A stretch of 16,165 nt of DNA from positions 1-16,165 of the forward strand of contig CALTTS010000032.1 of the NCBI GenBank assembly GCA_943912265.1, read 5' to 3'. Position 1 is the stretch's first letter. Every line of letters starts with the position of its first letter. Source of the DNA: an uncultured Xanthomonas sp. (GTDB lineage: Bacteria > Pseudomonadota > Gammaproteobacteria > Xanthomonadales > Xanthomonadaceae). Shown here piece by piece: positions 1 through 13,316 of this stretch. A program made the translations under genes and the position numbers. The notes beneath the pieces were generated by a model. The model saw only the letters and a program-made list of their open reading frames with translations. It was not told the DNA's origin and did not search any database.

Positions 1-55
1 CCGCGAAGGCGGCCGCACCGTCGGCGCCGGCGTCGTCGCCAAGATCATCAAGTAA
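1..55 (+). CDS. tuf: Elongation factor Tu, C-terminal end only (first tuf copy)
   Basis: Read from base 2, the frame gives 17 codons ending REGGRTVGAGVVAKIIK and a TAA stop at 53-55. This is the well-known C-terminus of bacterial EF-Tu (domain III), the GTPase that brings aminoacyl-tRNA to the ribosome. The rest of the gene lies left of the window. Its position just before tRNA-Trp and secE matches the tufB locus of gammaproteobacteria. A second tuf begins at the right edge after fusA, so the genome has two copies. The fragment is short, but the motif and context make the call firm. Confidence 0.93.
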   Translation, partial: REGGRTVGAGVVAKIIK

Positions 56-93
56 GCCTGCAAGGTCGGCGGCCTGCCGGCTGCCGACATCCG

Positions 94-128
94 CGAATGG
101 CGGGCCGTGGAACCTCGGCCCGCCTTCG
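94..128 (+). terminator. Strong hairpin downstream of tuf, possible U-less terminator or processing site
   Basis: GGCGGGCCG (99-107) pairs perfectly with CGGCCCGCC (116-124) around an 8-base loop. Four more pairs (94-97 with 125-128) form if T98 is bulged out. It begins 38 bases after the tuf stop and ends 29 bases before the tRNA. No T-run follows, so it is not a textbook intrinsic terminator. It could be a partial terminator, a 3'-end stabiliser of tuf mRNA or a processing site for the tRNA. I saw no convincing sigma-70 promoter between it and the tRNA. Confidence 0.45.
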
Positions 129-157
129 CCGTCTAAGGGAAGTGCAGTTTCAGCCGT

Positions 158-233
<76 letters not shown>

Positions 234-239
234 TTTTCG

Positions 240-253
240 GCGGGGCTCCCCGC
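240..253 (+). other. Small GC hairpin just after tRNA-Trp
   Basis: GCGGG (240-244) pairs with CCCGC (249-253) around a four-base loop, 6 bases after the encoded CCA, with TTTTC directly before it. It could mark the 3' end of the tRNA precursor or slow polymerase before secE. It is short and could be chance in DNA this rich in GC. The rest of the 65-base tRNA-secE spacer shows nothing else I recognise. Confidence 0.3.
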
Positions 254-298
254 AGCAGCCCGGCAGGGCGTCCCCAAGCGCAAGCGAGCGGCAGTGAT

Positions 299-712
299 TT
301 GAACAGCAAGATCGATCAATCCAAGGGTGGCGCCGCCGGCGGCGACATCGCCAAGTACGTCGTCGCCGCGCTGCTCGTCATCGCGGGGCTGTTCTTCTGG
401 TTCTGGTTCTCGACGCCGGAAAACGCTGCGCGCCTGGGCAACTGGGGGGCGCAGATCCGCGGCCTGGTCGTGGCGCTGGGGCTGGTGGCCGGCGGTCTGG
501 TCTTCCTCGGTACCGGCAAGGGCCGCGATGCCCGCGAGTTCCTGTCCGAGTCGCGCTTCGAGCTGCGCAAGGTGGTGTGGCCGACCCGTCAGGAGGCCTT
601 CCGGACCACGTGGGTGGTGATCGTGGTGGTGGTGGTGCTGAGCCTGATCCTGGCCGGTTTCGATTTCGTGATCCAGAAGCTGGTCACGTGGTTCCTGAAT
701 GTCGGCCGTTGA
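299..712 (+). CDS. secE: Preprotein translocase subunit SecE
   Basis: Inner-membrane subunit of the SecYEG channel that exports unfolded proteins; SecE clamps SecY. The predicted protein is 137 residues (E. coli 127). It has three hydrophobic segments at about residues 20-37, 54-71 and 105-126, the E. coli-type three-helix form. The conserved cytoplasmic motif ELRKVVWPTRQEA (residues 88-100), the family signature, precedes the last helix. Start: the frame contains no ATG after the tRNA, and TTG at 299 (giving MNSKIDQSKGG) is the only sensible start; the mature protein has no internal Met. The upstream purine match is weak, so initiation is probably modest. The third helix is encoded partly by a GTG run (VVVVV). 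The gene ends 13 bases before the preferred nusG start. Confidence 0.95.
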   Translation: MNSKIDQSKGGAAGGDIAKYVVAALLVIAGLFFWFWFSTPENAARLGNWGAQIRGLVVALGLVAGGLVFLGTGKGRDAREFLSESRFELRKVVWPTRQEAFRTTWVVIVVVVVLSLILAGFDFVIQKLVTWFLNVGR

Positions 713-716
713 GGAG
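711..716 (+). promoter_or_regulatory. Shine-Dalgarno that fixes the nusG start
   Basis: GAGGAG at 711-716 lies 9 bases before ATG 726 and overlaps the last bases of the secE stop codon. It selects ATG 726 over the in-frame ATG 699, which lies inside secE and has no purine-rich site in front. Translation of nusG is therefore likely coupled to the end of secE. Confidence 0.8.
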
Positions 717-725
717 ATCGCCGCG

Positions 726-1283
726 ATGAAGCGTTGGTACGTGGTTCATGCCTATTCCGGTTTCGAGAAGTCGGTGGCGCAGGCCCTGCGCGACCGGATC
801 GTCCGGGACGGCATGCAGGAGCGCTTCGGCGAGGTGCTGGTGCCGACCGAGGAAGTGGTGGAAATGCGTTCCGGCCAGAAGCGCCGTTCCGAGCGCAAGT
901 TCTTCCCCGGCTACGTGCTGGTGCAGATCGAGACCCACGACGAGAACGGCATTCCGCGCATCGACAGCGAGTGCTGGCACCTGGTGAAGGACACCTCGCG
1001 CGTGCTCGGCTTCATCGGCGGCACCGCCGACCGGCCGCTGCCGATCAGCGACGCCGAGGCCGACCGCATCCTGCAGCGCGTTCAGGAAGGCGTGGAGAAG
1101 CCCCGGCCGAAGGTGTTGTTCGAGGCCGGCCAGATGGTGCGCGTCACCGACGGCCCGTTCAACGACTTCAACGGCGTGGTCGAGGAAGTCAACTACGAGA
1201 AGAGCCGCCTGCGCGTGGCGGTGCTGATCTTCGGTCGTTCCACCCCGGTGGAGCTGGAATTCGGCCAGGTCGAGAAGGCCTGA
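726..1283 (+). CDS. nusG: Transcription termination/antitermination factor NusG
   Basis: Binds RNA polymerase near the clamp, suppresses pausing, and links polymerase to Rho or to ribosomal protein S10. The 185-residue protein starts MKRWYVVHAYSGFEK, the hallmark of the NGN domain (about residues 1-110), with SERKFFPGYVLVQ at 55-67. The KOW domain is about residues 130-185, with GPFNDFNGVVEEV and a C-terminal FGRSTPVELEFGQVEK. Compared with E. coli NusG (181 aa) it lacks the short N-terminal tail but carries about nine extra residues near 71-87 (around HDENGIPRIDSE). The start at 726 is chosen because of the Shine-Dalgarno at 711-716; starting at 699 would add nine residues. The gene follows secE closely, the universal gammaproteobacterial pair. 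Confidence 0.97.
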   Translation: MKRWYVVHAYSGFEKSVAQALRDRIVRDGMQERFGEVLVPTEEVVEMRSGQKRRSERKFFPGYVLVQIETHDENGIPRIDSECWHLVKDTSRVLGFIGGTADRPLPISDAEADRILQRVQEGVEKPRPKVLFEAGQMVRVTDGPFNDFNGVVEEVNYEKSRLRVAVLIFGRSTPVELEFGQVEKA

Positions 1284-1290
1284 GCCCGGG

Positions 1291-1320
1291 TTCGCATCGG
1301 GGCGAAAGCTCTGGTATCAT
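1291..1320 (+). promoter_or_regulatory. Sigma-70 promoter for the rplK operon (extended -10)
   Basis: The -10 box TATCAT (1315-1320) matches five of six consensus bases and carries the extended -10 TG at 1312-1313. A -35 candidate TTCGCA (1291-1296, four of six) lies 18 bases upstream. It starts 8 bases after the nusG stop, where the E. coli L11 operon promoter also sits. Transcription would begin near 1326-1328, giving a leader of about 147 bases before rplK. Confidence 0.7.
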
Positions 1321-1330
1321 GTCCGGCTCG

Positions 1331-1378
1331 CCTGTCCTTAGACAGGTGCGCAGGAGCAATGGCCGCCGCAGGGCGGCC
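1331..1378 (+). other. Two tandem leader hairpins at the 5' end of the rplK mRNA
   Basis: CCTGTC (1331-1336) pairs with GACAGG (1341-1346) around CTTA. GGCCGCC (1361-1367) pairs with GGCGGCC (1372-1378) around GCAG. Both stems are perfect. If transcription starts near 1327, the first hairpin caps the transcript, which could protect it from 5'-end-dependent decay. Neither is followed by a T-run, so they are not clear terminators. Confidence 0.5.
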
Positions 1379-1403
1379 GTTTGTGCAGTGGCAACGCGGT
1401 GCC

Positions 1404-1445
1404 GGGACGCGTGAGATTCCCGGCGCGATGGGGAGCCTGAGGTCC
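1404..1445 (+). promoter_or_regulatory. Candidate L1-binding operator in the rplK-rplA leader
   Basis: GUGAGAU (1411-1417) followed by CCC, then GGGGAGCC (1430-1437), copies the two strands of the 23S rRNA L1 site, where GUGAAAUACC faces GGUGGGAGCC. A stem forms from UUCCC (1417-1421) with GGGGA (1430-1434), then C1410-G1435 and G1409-C1436 below the GUGAGA bulge. In E. coli, L1 represses its own operon by binding a 23S-like site in the L11 mRNA leader. The position 28 bases upstream of rplK fits that role. The motif match is seen directly; binding by L1 is inferred. Confidence 0.65.
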
Positions 1446-1473
1446 AGGCGTCAGCACCCGGAGACGAACCAAA

Positions 1474-1902
1474 ATGGCAAAGAAAGTTGTCGGTTACATC
1501 AAGCTGCAGGTGAAGGCCGGGCAGGCCAACCCCTCGCCGCCCGTCGGTCCCGCGCTGGGTCAGCGCGGCCTGAACATCATGGAGTTCTGCAAGGCGTTCA
1601 ACGCCGCCACGCAGAAGCTCGAGCCGGGTCTGCCGATCCCGGTGGTGATCACGGCCTATTCGGACCGCACCTTCACCTTCATCACCAAGACGCCGCCGGC
1701 GTCGATCCTGCTGAAGAAGGCCGTGGGCATCCAGTCCGGCTCCAAGCGCCCCAACACCGAGAAGGTGGGCAAGGTGACGCGCAAGCAGCTGGAAGAGATC
1801 GCCAAGGCCAAGGAGCCCGACCTGACCGCGGCCGACCTGGACGCGGCGGTGCGCACGATCGCGGGCTCGGCCCGTTCCATGGGCCTGACGGTGGAGGGTT
1901 AA
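1474..1902 (+). CDS. rplK: 50S ribosomal protein L11
   Basis: L11 binds the GTPase-associated centre of 23S rRNA at the stalk base and helps couple EF-G, release factors and RelA to the ribosome. The protein is 142 residues, the usual length. The N-terminal domain (about 1-70) has the proline-rich switch segment PSPPVGPALGQRGLNIMEFC at residues 20-39, the site linked to thiostrepton action. The C-terminal RNA-binding domain (about 75-142) contains KTPPASILLKKA and ends GSARSMGLTVEG. ATG 1474 has GGAG at 1460-1463, ten bases upstream. It is the first gene of its transcription unit and is followed by rplA after four bases, so the two are almost certainly co-translated. Confidence 0.98.
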   Translation: MAKKVVGYIKLQVKAGQANPSPPVGPALGQRGLNIMEFCKAFNAATQKLEPGLPIPVVITAYSDRTFTFITKTPPASILLKKAVGIQSGSKRPNTEKVGKVTRKQLEEIAKAKEPDLTAADLDAAVRTIAGSARSMGLTVEG

Positions 1903-1906
1903 TCAC

Positions 1907-2605
1907 ATGGCACAGACCAAGCGACAGAAAGCGATCCGCGAAGCCGTCCAGCCGGGCAAGGCCTACGTCATCGACGAGGCCCTGAAGATCGTCAAGACCG
2001 CGACCAAGGCCAAGTTCGTCGAGGCCGTAGACGTGGCCGTGCGCCTCGGCGTTGACGCCAAGAAGTCCGACCAGCAGGTGCGCGGCTCGACCGTGCTGCC
2101 CGCCGGCACCGGCAAGAGCGTGCGCGTGGCCGTGTTCGTGCCCGCCGGCGCCAAGGCCGAGGAGGCGCTGGCCGCCGGTGCCGACGCGGTCGGCATGGAA
2201 GACCTGGCCGAGAAGATGCAGGGCGGCGACCTGAACTACGACGTCGTCATCGCCACCCCGGACGCGATGCGCGTGGTCGGCAAGCTCGGCACGGTGCTGG
2301 GCCCGCGCGGCCTGATGCCGAACCCGAAGGTCGGCACCGTGTCGCCGAACCCGGCCGAGGCGGTGAAGAACGCCAAGTCGGGCCAGGTGCGCTACCGCAC
2401 CGACAAGGCCGGCATCATCCACTGCACGATCGGCAAGGCCGATTTCGCCGACGATGCGCTGAAGACCAACCTGCAGGCGCTGCTGGCCGACCTGATCAAG
2501 GCCAAGCCGGCCACGTCCAAGGGCACCTACCTGCAGAAGATCTCGATCAGCTCGACGATGGGTCCGGGCGTGATCGTGGACCAGTCTTCGCTGGCCCTGA
2601 AGTAA
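1907..2605 (+). CDS. rplA: 50S ribosomal protein L1
   Basis: L1 forms the mobile arm that moves deacylated tRNA out of the E site, and in bacteria it also represses its own mRNA. The product is 232 residues, normal for the family. Domain I is formed by the two ends and carries the rRNA contacts. The inserted domain II spans roughly residues 70-160. The signature GTVLGPRGLMPNPKVGTV lies at residues 128-145. ATG 1907 is preceded by GGAGGG (1893-1898) inside the end of rplK, and only four bases separate the genes, which suits translational coupling and joint control by a single L1 site. The gene is intact. Confidence 0.98.
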   Translation: MAQTKRQKAIREAVQPGKAYVIDEALKIVKTATKAKFVEAVDVAVRLGVDAKKSDQQVRGSTVLPAGTGKSVRVAVFVPAGAKAEEALAAGADAVGMEDLAEKMQGGDLNYDVVIATPDAMRVVGKLGTVLGPRGLMPNPKVGTVSPNPAEAVKNAKSGQVRYRTDKAGIIHCTIGKADFADDALKTNLQALLADLIKAKPATSKGTYLQKISISSTMGPGVIVDQSSLALK

Positions 2606-2614
2606 TCGCTTCAT

Positions 2615-2644
2615 CCGGCCGTCGGCGTCCGCGCCGCCGGCCGG
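2615..2644 (+). terminator. Strong hairpin 9 bases after rplA, attenuator or mRNA 3'-end structure
   Basis: CCGGCCG (2615-2621) and CGGCG (2623-2627) pair with CGCCG (2632-2636) and CGGCCGG (2638-2644). Only one T-C mismatch (2622/2637) interrupts, and the loop is TCCG. The 12 pairs are nearly all G-C. No T-run follows. It separates the L1-regulated pair from the L10 leader and could set the L11-L1 to L10-L12 ratio by partial termination or as an RNA processing boundary. I saw no convincing promoter between it and rplJ. Confidence 0.5.
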
Positions 2645-2687
2645 CAACGTCTTGAGGGCAATCGCGAGGGCCGCCGGTCCGCGCGAG

Positions 2688-2823
2688 GGCTGTCAAAGAC
2701 CGCAGGTGCGTTCCACGAACGACGGTGGCGGGCAAGGGAAGCTCGCGATGGCACGGAGTCGCCGCCGACGTCACGGGATCGTCTAATCGGGTCCGCAAGG
2801 AACCGGCCTGCGCAGATGGTGCC
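2688..2823 (+). promoter_or_regulatory. L10 leader RNA (autoregulatory site for L10-L7/L12)
   Basis: AGACCGCAGGTG (2697-2708) and CCTGCGCAGATGGTG (2807-2821) closely match what I recall of the two halves of the E. coli rplJ leader, which binds the L10(L12)4 complex. GCAGG (2702-2706) pairs with CCTGC (2807-2811). Outside it, TGTC (2691-2694) pairs with GATG (2815-2818) and GGC (2688-2690) with GCC (2821-2823). The unpaired purines between resemble the kink-turn of this family. Inside are the hairpin CGTTC/GAACG (2709-2721) and a seven-pair stem 2724-2730 with 2760-2766. It fills much of the 363-base gap before rplJ. Excess L10 complex would bind here and block rplJ-rplL translation. Confidence 0.8.
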
Positions 2824-2828
2824 GCCTT

Positions 2829-2966
2829 CTGGAAGTTTTCCGGTTTCGACCGCTCTGGAATGGCCACCACCGGGATGCACCCGATGCATCCCCGATGCCC
2901 ACGGACCGGGCGTCGCCCAGGACCGCAAGCGGCAGGAGCCGCGAGCGGAGTTCACTAGGAGGAGTG
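2829..2966 (+). other. Series of hairpins ending with the rplJ Shine-Dalgarno in a loop
   Basis: Downstream of the L10 site there are four stems: CTGGAA/TTCCGG (2829-2843, one G-U), a perfect eight-pair GGGATGCA/TGCATCCC (2872-2892), GCGGC/GCCGC (2929-2942, loop AGGA) and CACT/AGTG (2953-2966). The last presents the full AGGAGG Shine-Dalgarno (2957-2962) as its six-base loop, six bases before the rplJ ATG. They may form the switchable part of the leader that controls ribosome access. Individual short stems could be chance. Confidence 0.45.
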
Positions 2967-2968
2967 CA

Positions 2969-3499
2969 ATGGCTCTCAATCTGTCCCAGAAGCAAGAAGT
3001 CGTCGCCGAAGTTGCCGGCGTCGCCGCCACGGCCCACTCCCTGGTCGCTGCCGAGTACGCGGGCACCACGGTCGAACAGATGACCGCGATGCGCAAGAAG
3101 GCGCGCGAAACCGGCGTGTACTTGAAGGTTGTCAAGAACACGCTGGCCGTGCGCGCCGTCGAGGGTACCGAATACGAGTGCGCCAAGGATGCGCTCGTCG
3201 GTCCCCTGCTGTACGCGTTCTCGACCGAGGAGCCCGGCGCCGCCGGTCGCCTGATCAAGGAGTTCGCCAAGGGCAACGACAAGCTGCAGGCCAAGGTGGT
3301 CGCCATCGGCGGCCAGCTGTACCCGGCCAGCCACGTCGACGTCCTGGCCTCGTTGCCGACGCGCGAACAGGCGCTGGCGATGCTGGCCCGCGTGCTTGCC
3401 GAGCCCGTCACCATGTTCGCCCGCGCGGTCAAGGCCGTCGGCGAGAAGCAGGGCGGCGGCGAAGCGGCTCCGGCGGAAGCCGAAGCCGAAACGGCCTGA
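2969..3499 (+). CDS. rplJ: 50S ribosomal protein L10
   Basis: L10 is the base of the ribosomal stalk: its N-terminal domain binds 23S rRNA with L11, and its long C-terminal helix carries L7/L12 dimers. The product is 176 residues (E. coli 165). MALNLSQKQEVVAEV is the typical start, with LKVVKNTLAVRAV near residues 52-64. The C-terminal helix REQALAMLARVLAEPVTMFARAVKAV (about 132-157) is the L12-binding segment. The last 20 or so residues are a Glu/Ala-rich tail that accounts for the extra length. ATG 2969 is set by a perfect AGGAGG six bases upstream; longer in-frame extensions would run back through the regulatory leader. The gene is controlled by that leader and is followed by rplL after 61 bases. 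Confidence 0.98.
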   Translation: MALNLSQKQEVVAEVAGVAATAHSLVAAEYAGTTVEQMTAMRKKARETGVYLKVVKNTLAVRAVEGTEYECAKDALVGPLLYAFSTEEPGAAGRLIKEFAKGNDKLQAKVVAIGGQLYPASHVDVLASLPTREQALAMLARVLAEPVTMFARAVKAVGEKQGGGEAAPAEAEAETA

Positions 3500-3560
3500 G
3501 TCAATCGAACCCGCGGCTCATCGGGGCCGCACCCAGAAAACTTTCACAAGGTAAAACATC

Positions 3561-3932
3561 ATGTCCCTGTCCAACGAACAGATCGTCGATGCCATCGCCG
3601 AGAAGACCCTGCTTGAAGTGATGGAGCTGGTCAAGGCGATCGAAGAGAAGTTTGGCGTCTCCGCCGCCGCCCCGGTCGCCGTGGCCGGCCCGGCCGCCGC
3701 CGCCGCTCCGGTCGAGGAGCAGACCGAATTCACCGTCGTGCTGAAGGCCGCCGGCGAGAAGAAGGTCGAAGTCATCAAGGCCGTCCGCGCCATCACCGGC
3801 CTGGGCCTGAAGGAAGCCAAGGACCTGGTCGAAGGCGCTCCGAAGGACCTGAAGGAAGGCGTGTCGAAGGAAGACGCCGACAAGATGAAGAAGGACCTCG
3901 AGGCCGCCGGCGCGACCGTCGAAGTCAAGTAA
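3561..3932 (+). CDS. rplL: 50S ribosomal protein L7/L12
   Basis: L7/L12 is the multi-copy acidic stalk protein that recruits EF-G, EF-Tu, IF2 and release factors and stimulates their GTPase. The product is 123 residues (E. coli 121). The N-terminal dimerisation and L10-binding helices are residues 1-32. An Ala/Pro/Val-rich flexible hinge covers about 34-52. The globular C-terminal domain is 53-123, with FTVVLKAAGEKKVEVIKAVR and GLGLKEAKDLVE, the factor-binding face. The Shine-Dalgarno is AAGG (3548-3551). L12 is needed in several-fold excess over L10 and over polymerase subunits, which fits the structured gap that follows before rpoB. Confidence 0.98.
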   Translation: MSLSNEQIVDAIAEKTLLEVMELVKAIEEKFGVSAAAPVAVAGPAAAAAPVEEQTEFTVVLKAAGEKKVEVIKAVRAITGLGLKEAKDLVEGAPKDLKEGVSKEDADKMKKDLEAAGATVEVK

Positions 3933-3973
3933 TCGCGGCACTTGCAGCGCCTGTTCGACCAGGTGGTGCACTG

Positions 3974-4001
3974 AAGGCTGGAGGCGAAAGCCTCCGGCCT
4001 T
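3974..4001 (+). terminator. Attenuator-like hairpin between rplL and rpoB
   Basis: AAGGCTGGAGGC (3974-3985) pairs with GCCTCCGGCCTT (3990-4001) as 12 continuous pairs (one U-G) closed by a GAAA tetraloop. Only TTT (4000-4002) overlaps the 3' side, so the U-tract is poor. In E. coli a partial terminator at this spot lowers rpoBC transcription relative to rplJL. The position 41 bases after rplL and the very stable GNRA-capped stem support the same role here, by inference. Confidence 0.65.
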
Positions 4002-4055
4002 TGGCCGTTGCAGGAGGCCGCGTCCGATCGCGCGCTCCACGGCCGGAAAACCCAG

Positions 4056-4141
4056 CTCCGCAGTACCGGAGTTGGTAGTTGCAAGCAGCGGGAGATGGCG
4101 TGCTGGTGCCGGCAATACCAGCGGCTTGCAACTGACAACTT
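4056..4141 (+). repeat. Long interrupted inverted repeat upstream of rpoB, origin unknown
   Basis: AGTTGCAAGC (4077-4086) pairs perfectly with GCTTGCAACT (4124-4133). The stem continues outward through 4069-4074 with 4136-4141 after a wobble and one mismatch. Inside is a second perfect stem, GCTGGT (4102-4107) with ACCAGC (4117-4122), offset by an unpaired 15-base purine-rich strand. A small hairpin CTCCG/CGGAG (4056-4071) competes for the left base. The arms are more A/T-rich than the surroundings. A GTAG tetranucleotide (4075-4078) sits at the left of the main palindrome, as in REP-like repeats of Stenotrophomonas. It could be a mobile or REP-derived intergenic repeat, an RNase III site in the rplL-rpoB spacer, or a regulatory leader. 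No function can be assigned. Confidence 0.55.
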
Positions 4142-4202
4142 CGCAATTCCTTCCCACTGGGCCGCGGACGCGCGGCCCGCCACAGCCAAGGTGGAAGACT
4201 CC

Positions 4203-8393
<4,191 letters not shown>

Positions 8394-8400
8394 GTCGCCA

Positions 8401-8437
8401 CGCGCGCGGCAGCGGCATCCGCCGCCTGCCGCGCGCG
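8401..8437 (+). other. Very stable hairpin between rpoB and rpoC
   Basis: CGCGCGCGGCAG (8401-8412) pairs perfectly with CTGCCGCGCGCG (8426-8437). It is topped by CGGC/GCCG (8413-8416 with 8421-8424), a one-base bulge at C8425 and the loop ATCC. It starts 7 bases after the rpoB stop. No T-run follows and rpoC must be transcribed through it, so a terminator role is unlikely. A translation spacer, mRNA-stability or RNase III element is possible. Confidence 0.55.
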
Positions 8438-8493
8438 GCACCCGGTCGCGTCACGCCATCTTCCGAAGCATTCCTCCTGACGGAGAAACACCG

Positions 8494-12714
<4,221 letters not shown>

Positions 12715-12723
12715 TCCTCGCCC

Positions 12724-12798
12724 GCGCGGCCGGTGTCCCCCGCCGGCCGCGCCAGGGACGATTGCATGCCGGGGGAGCGGGGAGCATCGGCTCCCCGC
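12724..12798 (+). terminator. Two tandem GC hairpins after rpoC, likely end of the rpoBC unit
   Basis: GCGCGGCCGG (12724-12733) pairs perfectly with CCGGCCGCGC (12743-12752) around nine bases. Then GCGGGGAGC (12777-12785) pairs perfectly with GCTCCCCGC (12790-12798) around ATCG. They lie 9 and 62 bases after the rpoC stop and just before a strong promoter, where an operon boundary is expected. Neither has a T-run, so termination may be partial, may need Rho/NusG, or the stems may protect the mRNA 3' end. Confidence 0.55.
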
Positions 12799-12816
12799 GG
12801 GAAGGGCCGGAGCCGG

Positions 12817-12846
12817 TTGACGGCACGAATTGCCGGCCGCTATACT
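12817..12846 (+). promoter_or_regulatory. Sigma-70 promoter of the str operon (rpsL-rpsG-fusA-tuf)
   Basis: TTGACG (12817-12822) and TATACT (12841-12846) each match five of six consensus bases and are separated by 18 bases. This is the best promoter in the window. Transcription would begin about 12853, leaving a leader of roughly 77 bases before rpsL that contains a small hairpin GCCGA/TCGGC (12862-12875). Confidence 0.82.
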
Positions 12847-12929
12847 TCTCTGTCTCGGTGGGCCGATGGCTCGGCTTGCCTGTTCGTTTTTGACCGGGCC
12901 TTGTTGCCCCCTTCACGAAGAATCCACAG

Positions 12930-13304
12930 ATGGCGACGATCAATCAGCTGGTCCGCAAGCCGCGGCAGGCTACCACCTACAAGAGCGCCTCTCCGGCGCT
13001 GGACAAGTGCCCGCAGCGCCGTGGCGTCTGCACGCGCGTCTACACCACCACCCCGAAGAAGCCGAACTCGGCCCTGCGCAAGGTGGCCAAGGTCCGCCTG
13101 ACCAATCAGGAAGAGGTCATCAGCTACATCGGCGGCGAAGGCCACAACCTTCAGGAGCACTCCGTGGTCCTGATCCGCGGCGGTCGCGTCAAGGACCTGC
13201 CGGGCGTCCGTTACCACACCGTGCGCGGTTCGCTGGACGCGGCTGGCGTCACCAAGCGTCGCCAGAGCCGCTCCAAGTATGGCGCCAAGCGCCCGAAGAA
13301 CTGA
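12930..13304 (+). CDS. rpsL: 30S ribosomal protein S12
   Basis: S12 sits at the decoding centre and controls accuracy. The product is 124 residues, the normal length, starting MATINQLVRKPRQ. The signature TTTPKKPNSALRK (39-51) contains K43, and RGGRVKDLPGVRYHTVRG contains K88, both the streptomycin-sensitive wild-type residues. D89 is the conserved aspartate that RimO methylthiolates in E. coli. The end RSKYGAKRPKN is typical. The Shine-Dalgarno is weak (GAAGAA about 12 bases upstream). It is the first gene of the str operon, with its own promoter at 12817-12846. Its stop overlaps the GAGGA site used by rpsG. Confidence 0.98.
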   Translation: MATINQLVRKPRQATTYKSASPALDKCPQRRGVCTRVYTTTPKKPNSALRKVAKVRLTNQEEVISYIGGEGHNLQEHSVVLIRGGRVKDLPGVRYHTVRGSLDAAGVTKRRQSRSKYGAKRPKN

Positions 13305-13316
13305 GGAAGATGCATC

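Noticed and set aside
623..638. GTG microsatellite as a phase-variable repeat
   Set aside because: It encodes the Val-rich third membrane helix of SecE in frame; a unit of three cannot shift the frame and valine suits the helix.
699..725. Alternative nusG start at ATG 699
   Set aside because: It lies inside secE without a Shine-Dalgarno; ATG 726 has GAGGAG at ideal distance and begins the conserved MKRWYVV.
1682..2647. Minus-strand open frame opposite rplA
   Set aside because: Shadow frame over conserved rplK/rplA; its composition is typical of an antisense high-GC frame.
2652..2680. TTGAGG as a -35 box for a separate rplJ promoter
   Set aside because: No -10-like hexamer occurs 16-19 bases downstream.
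2725..2958. Small open frame in the rplA-rplJ gap as a possible leader peptide
   Set aside because: It overlaps the L10 leader structure, has no good Shine-Dalgarno, and shows no attenuation-style codon run.
2816..2968. Upstream extension of rplJ
   Set aside because: The extra residues do not resemble L10 and would run through the regulatory leader; ATG 2969 has a perfect AGGAGG.
4008..4202. Upstream extension of rpoB
   Set aside because: It would translate the inverted-repeat leader; RpoB homology starts at ATG 4203.
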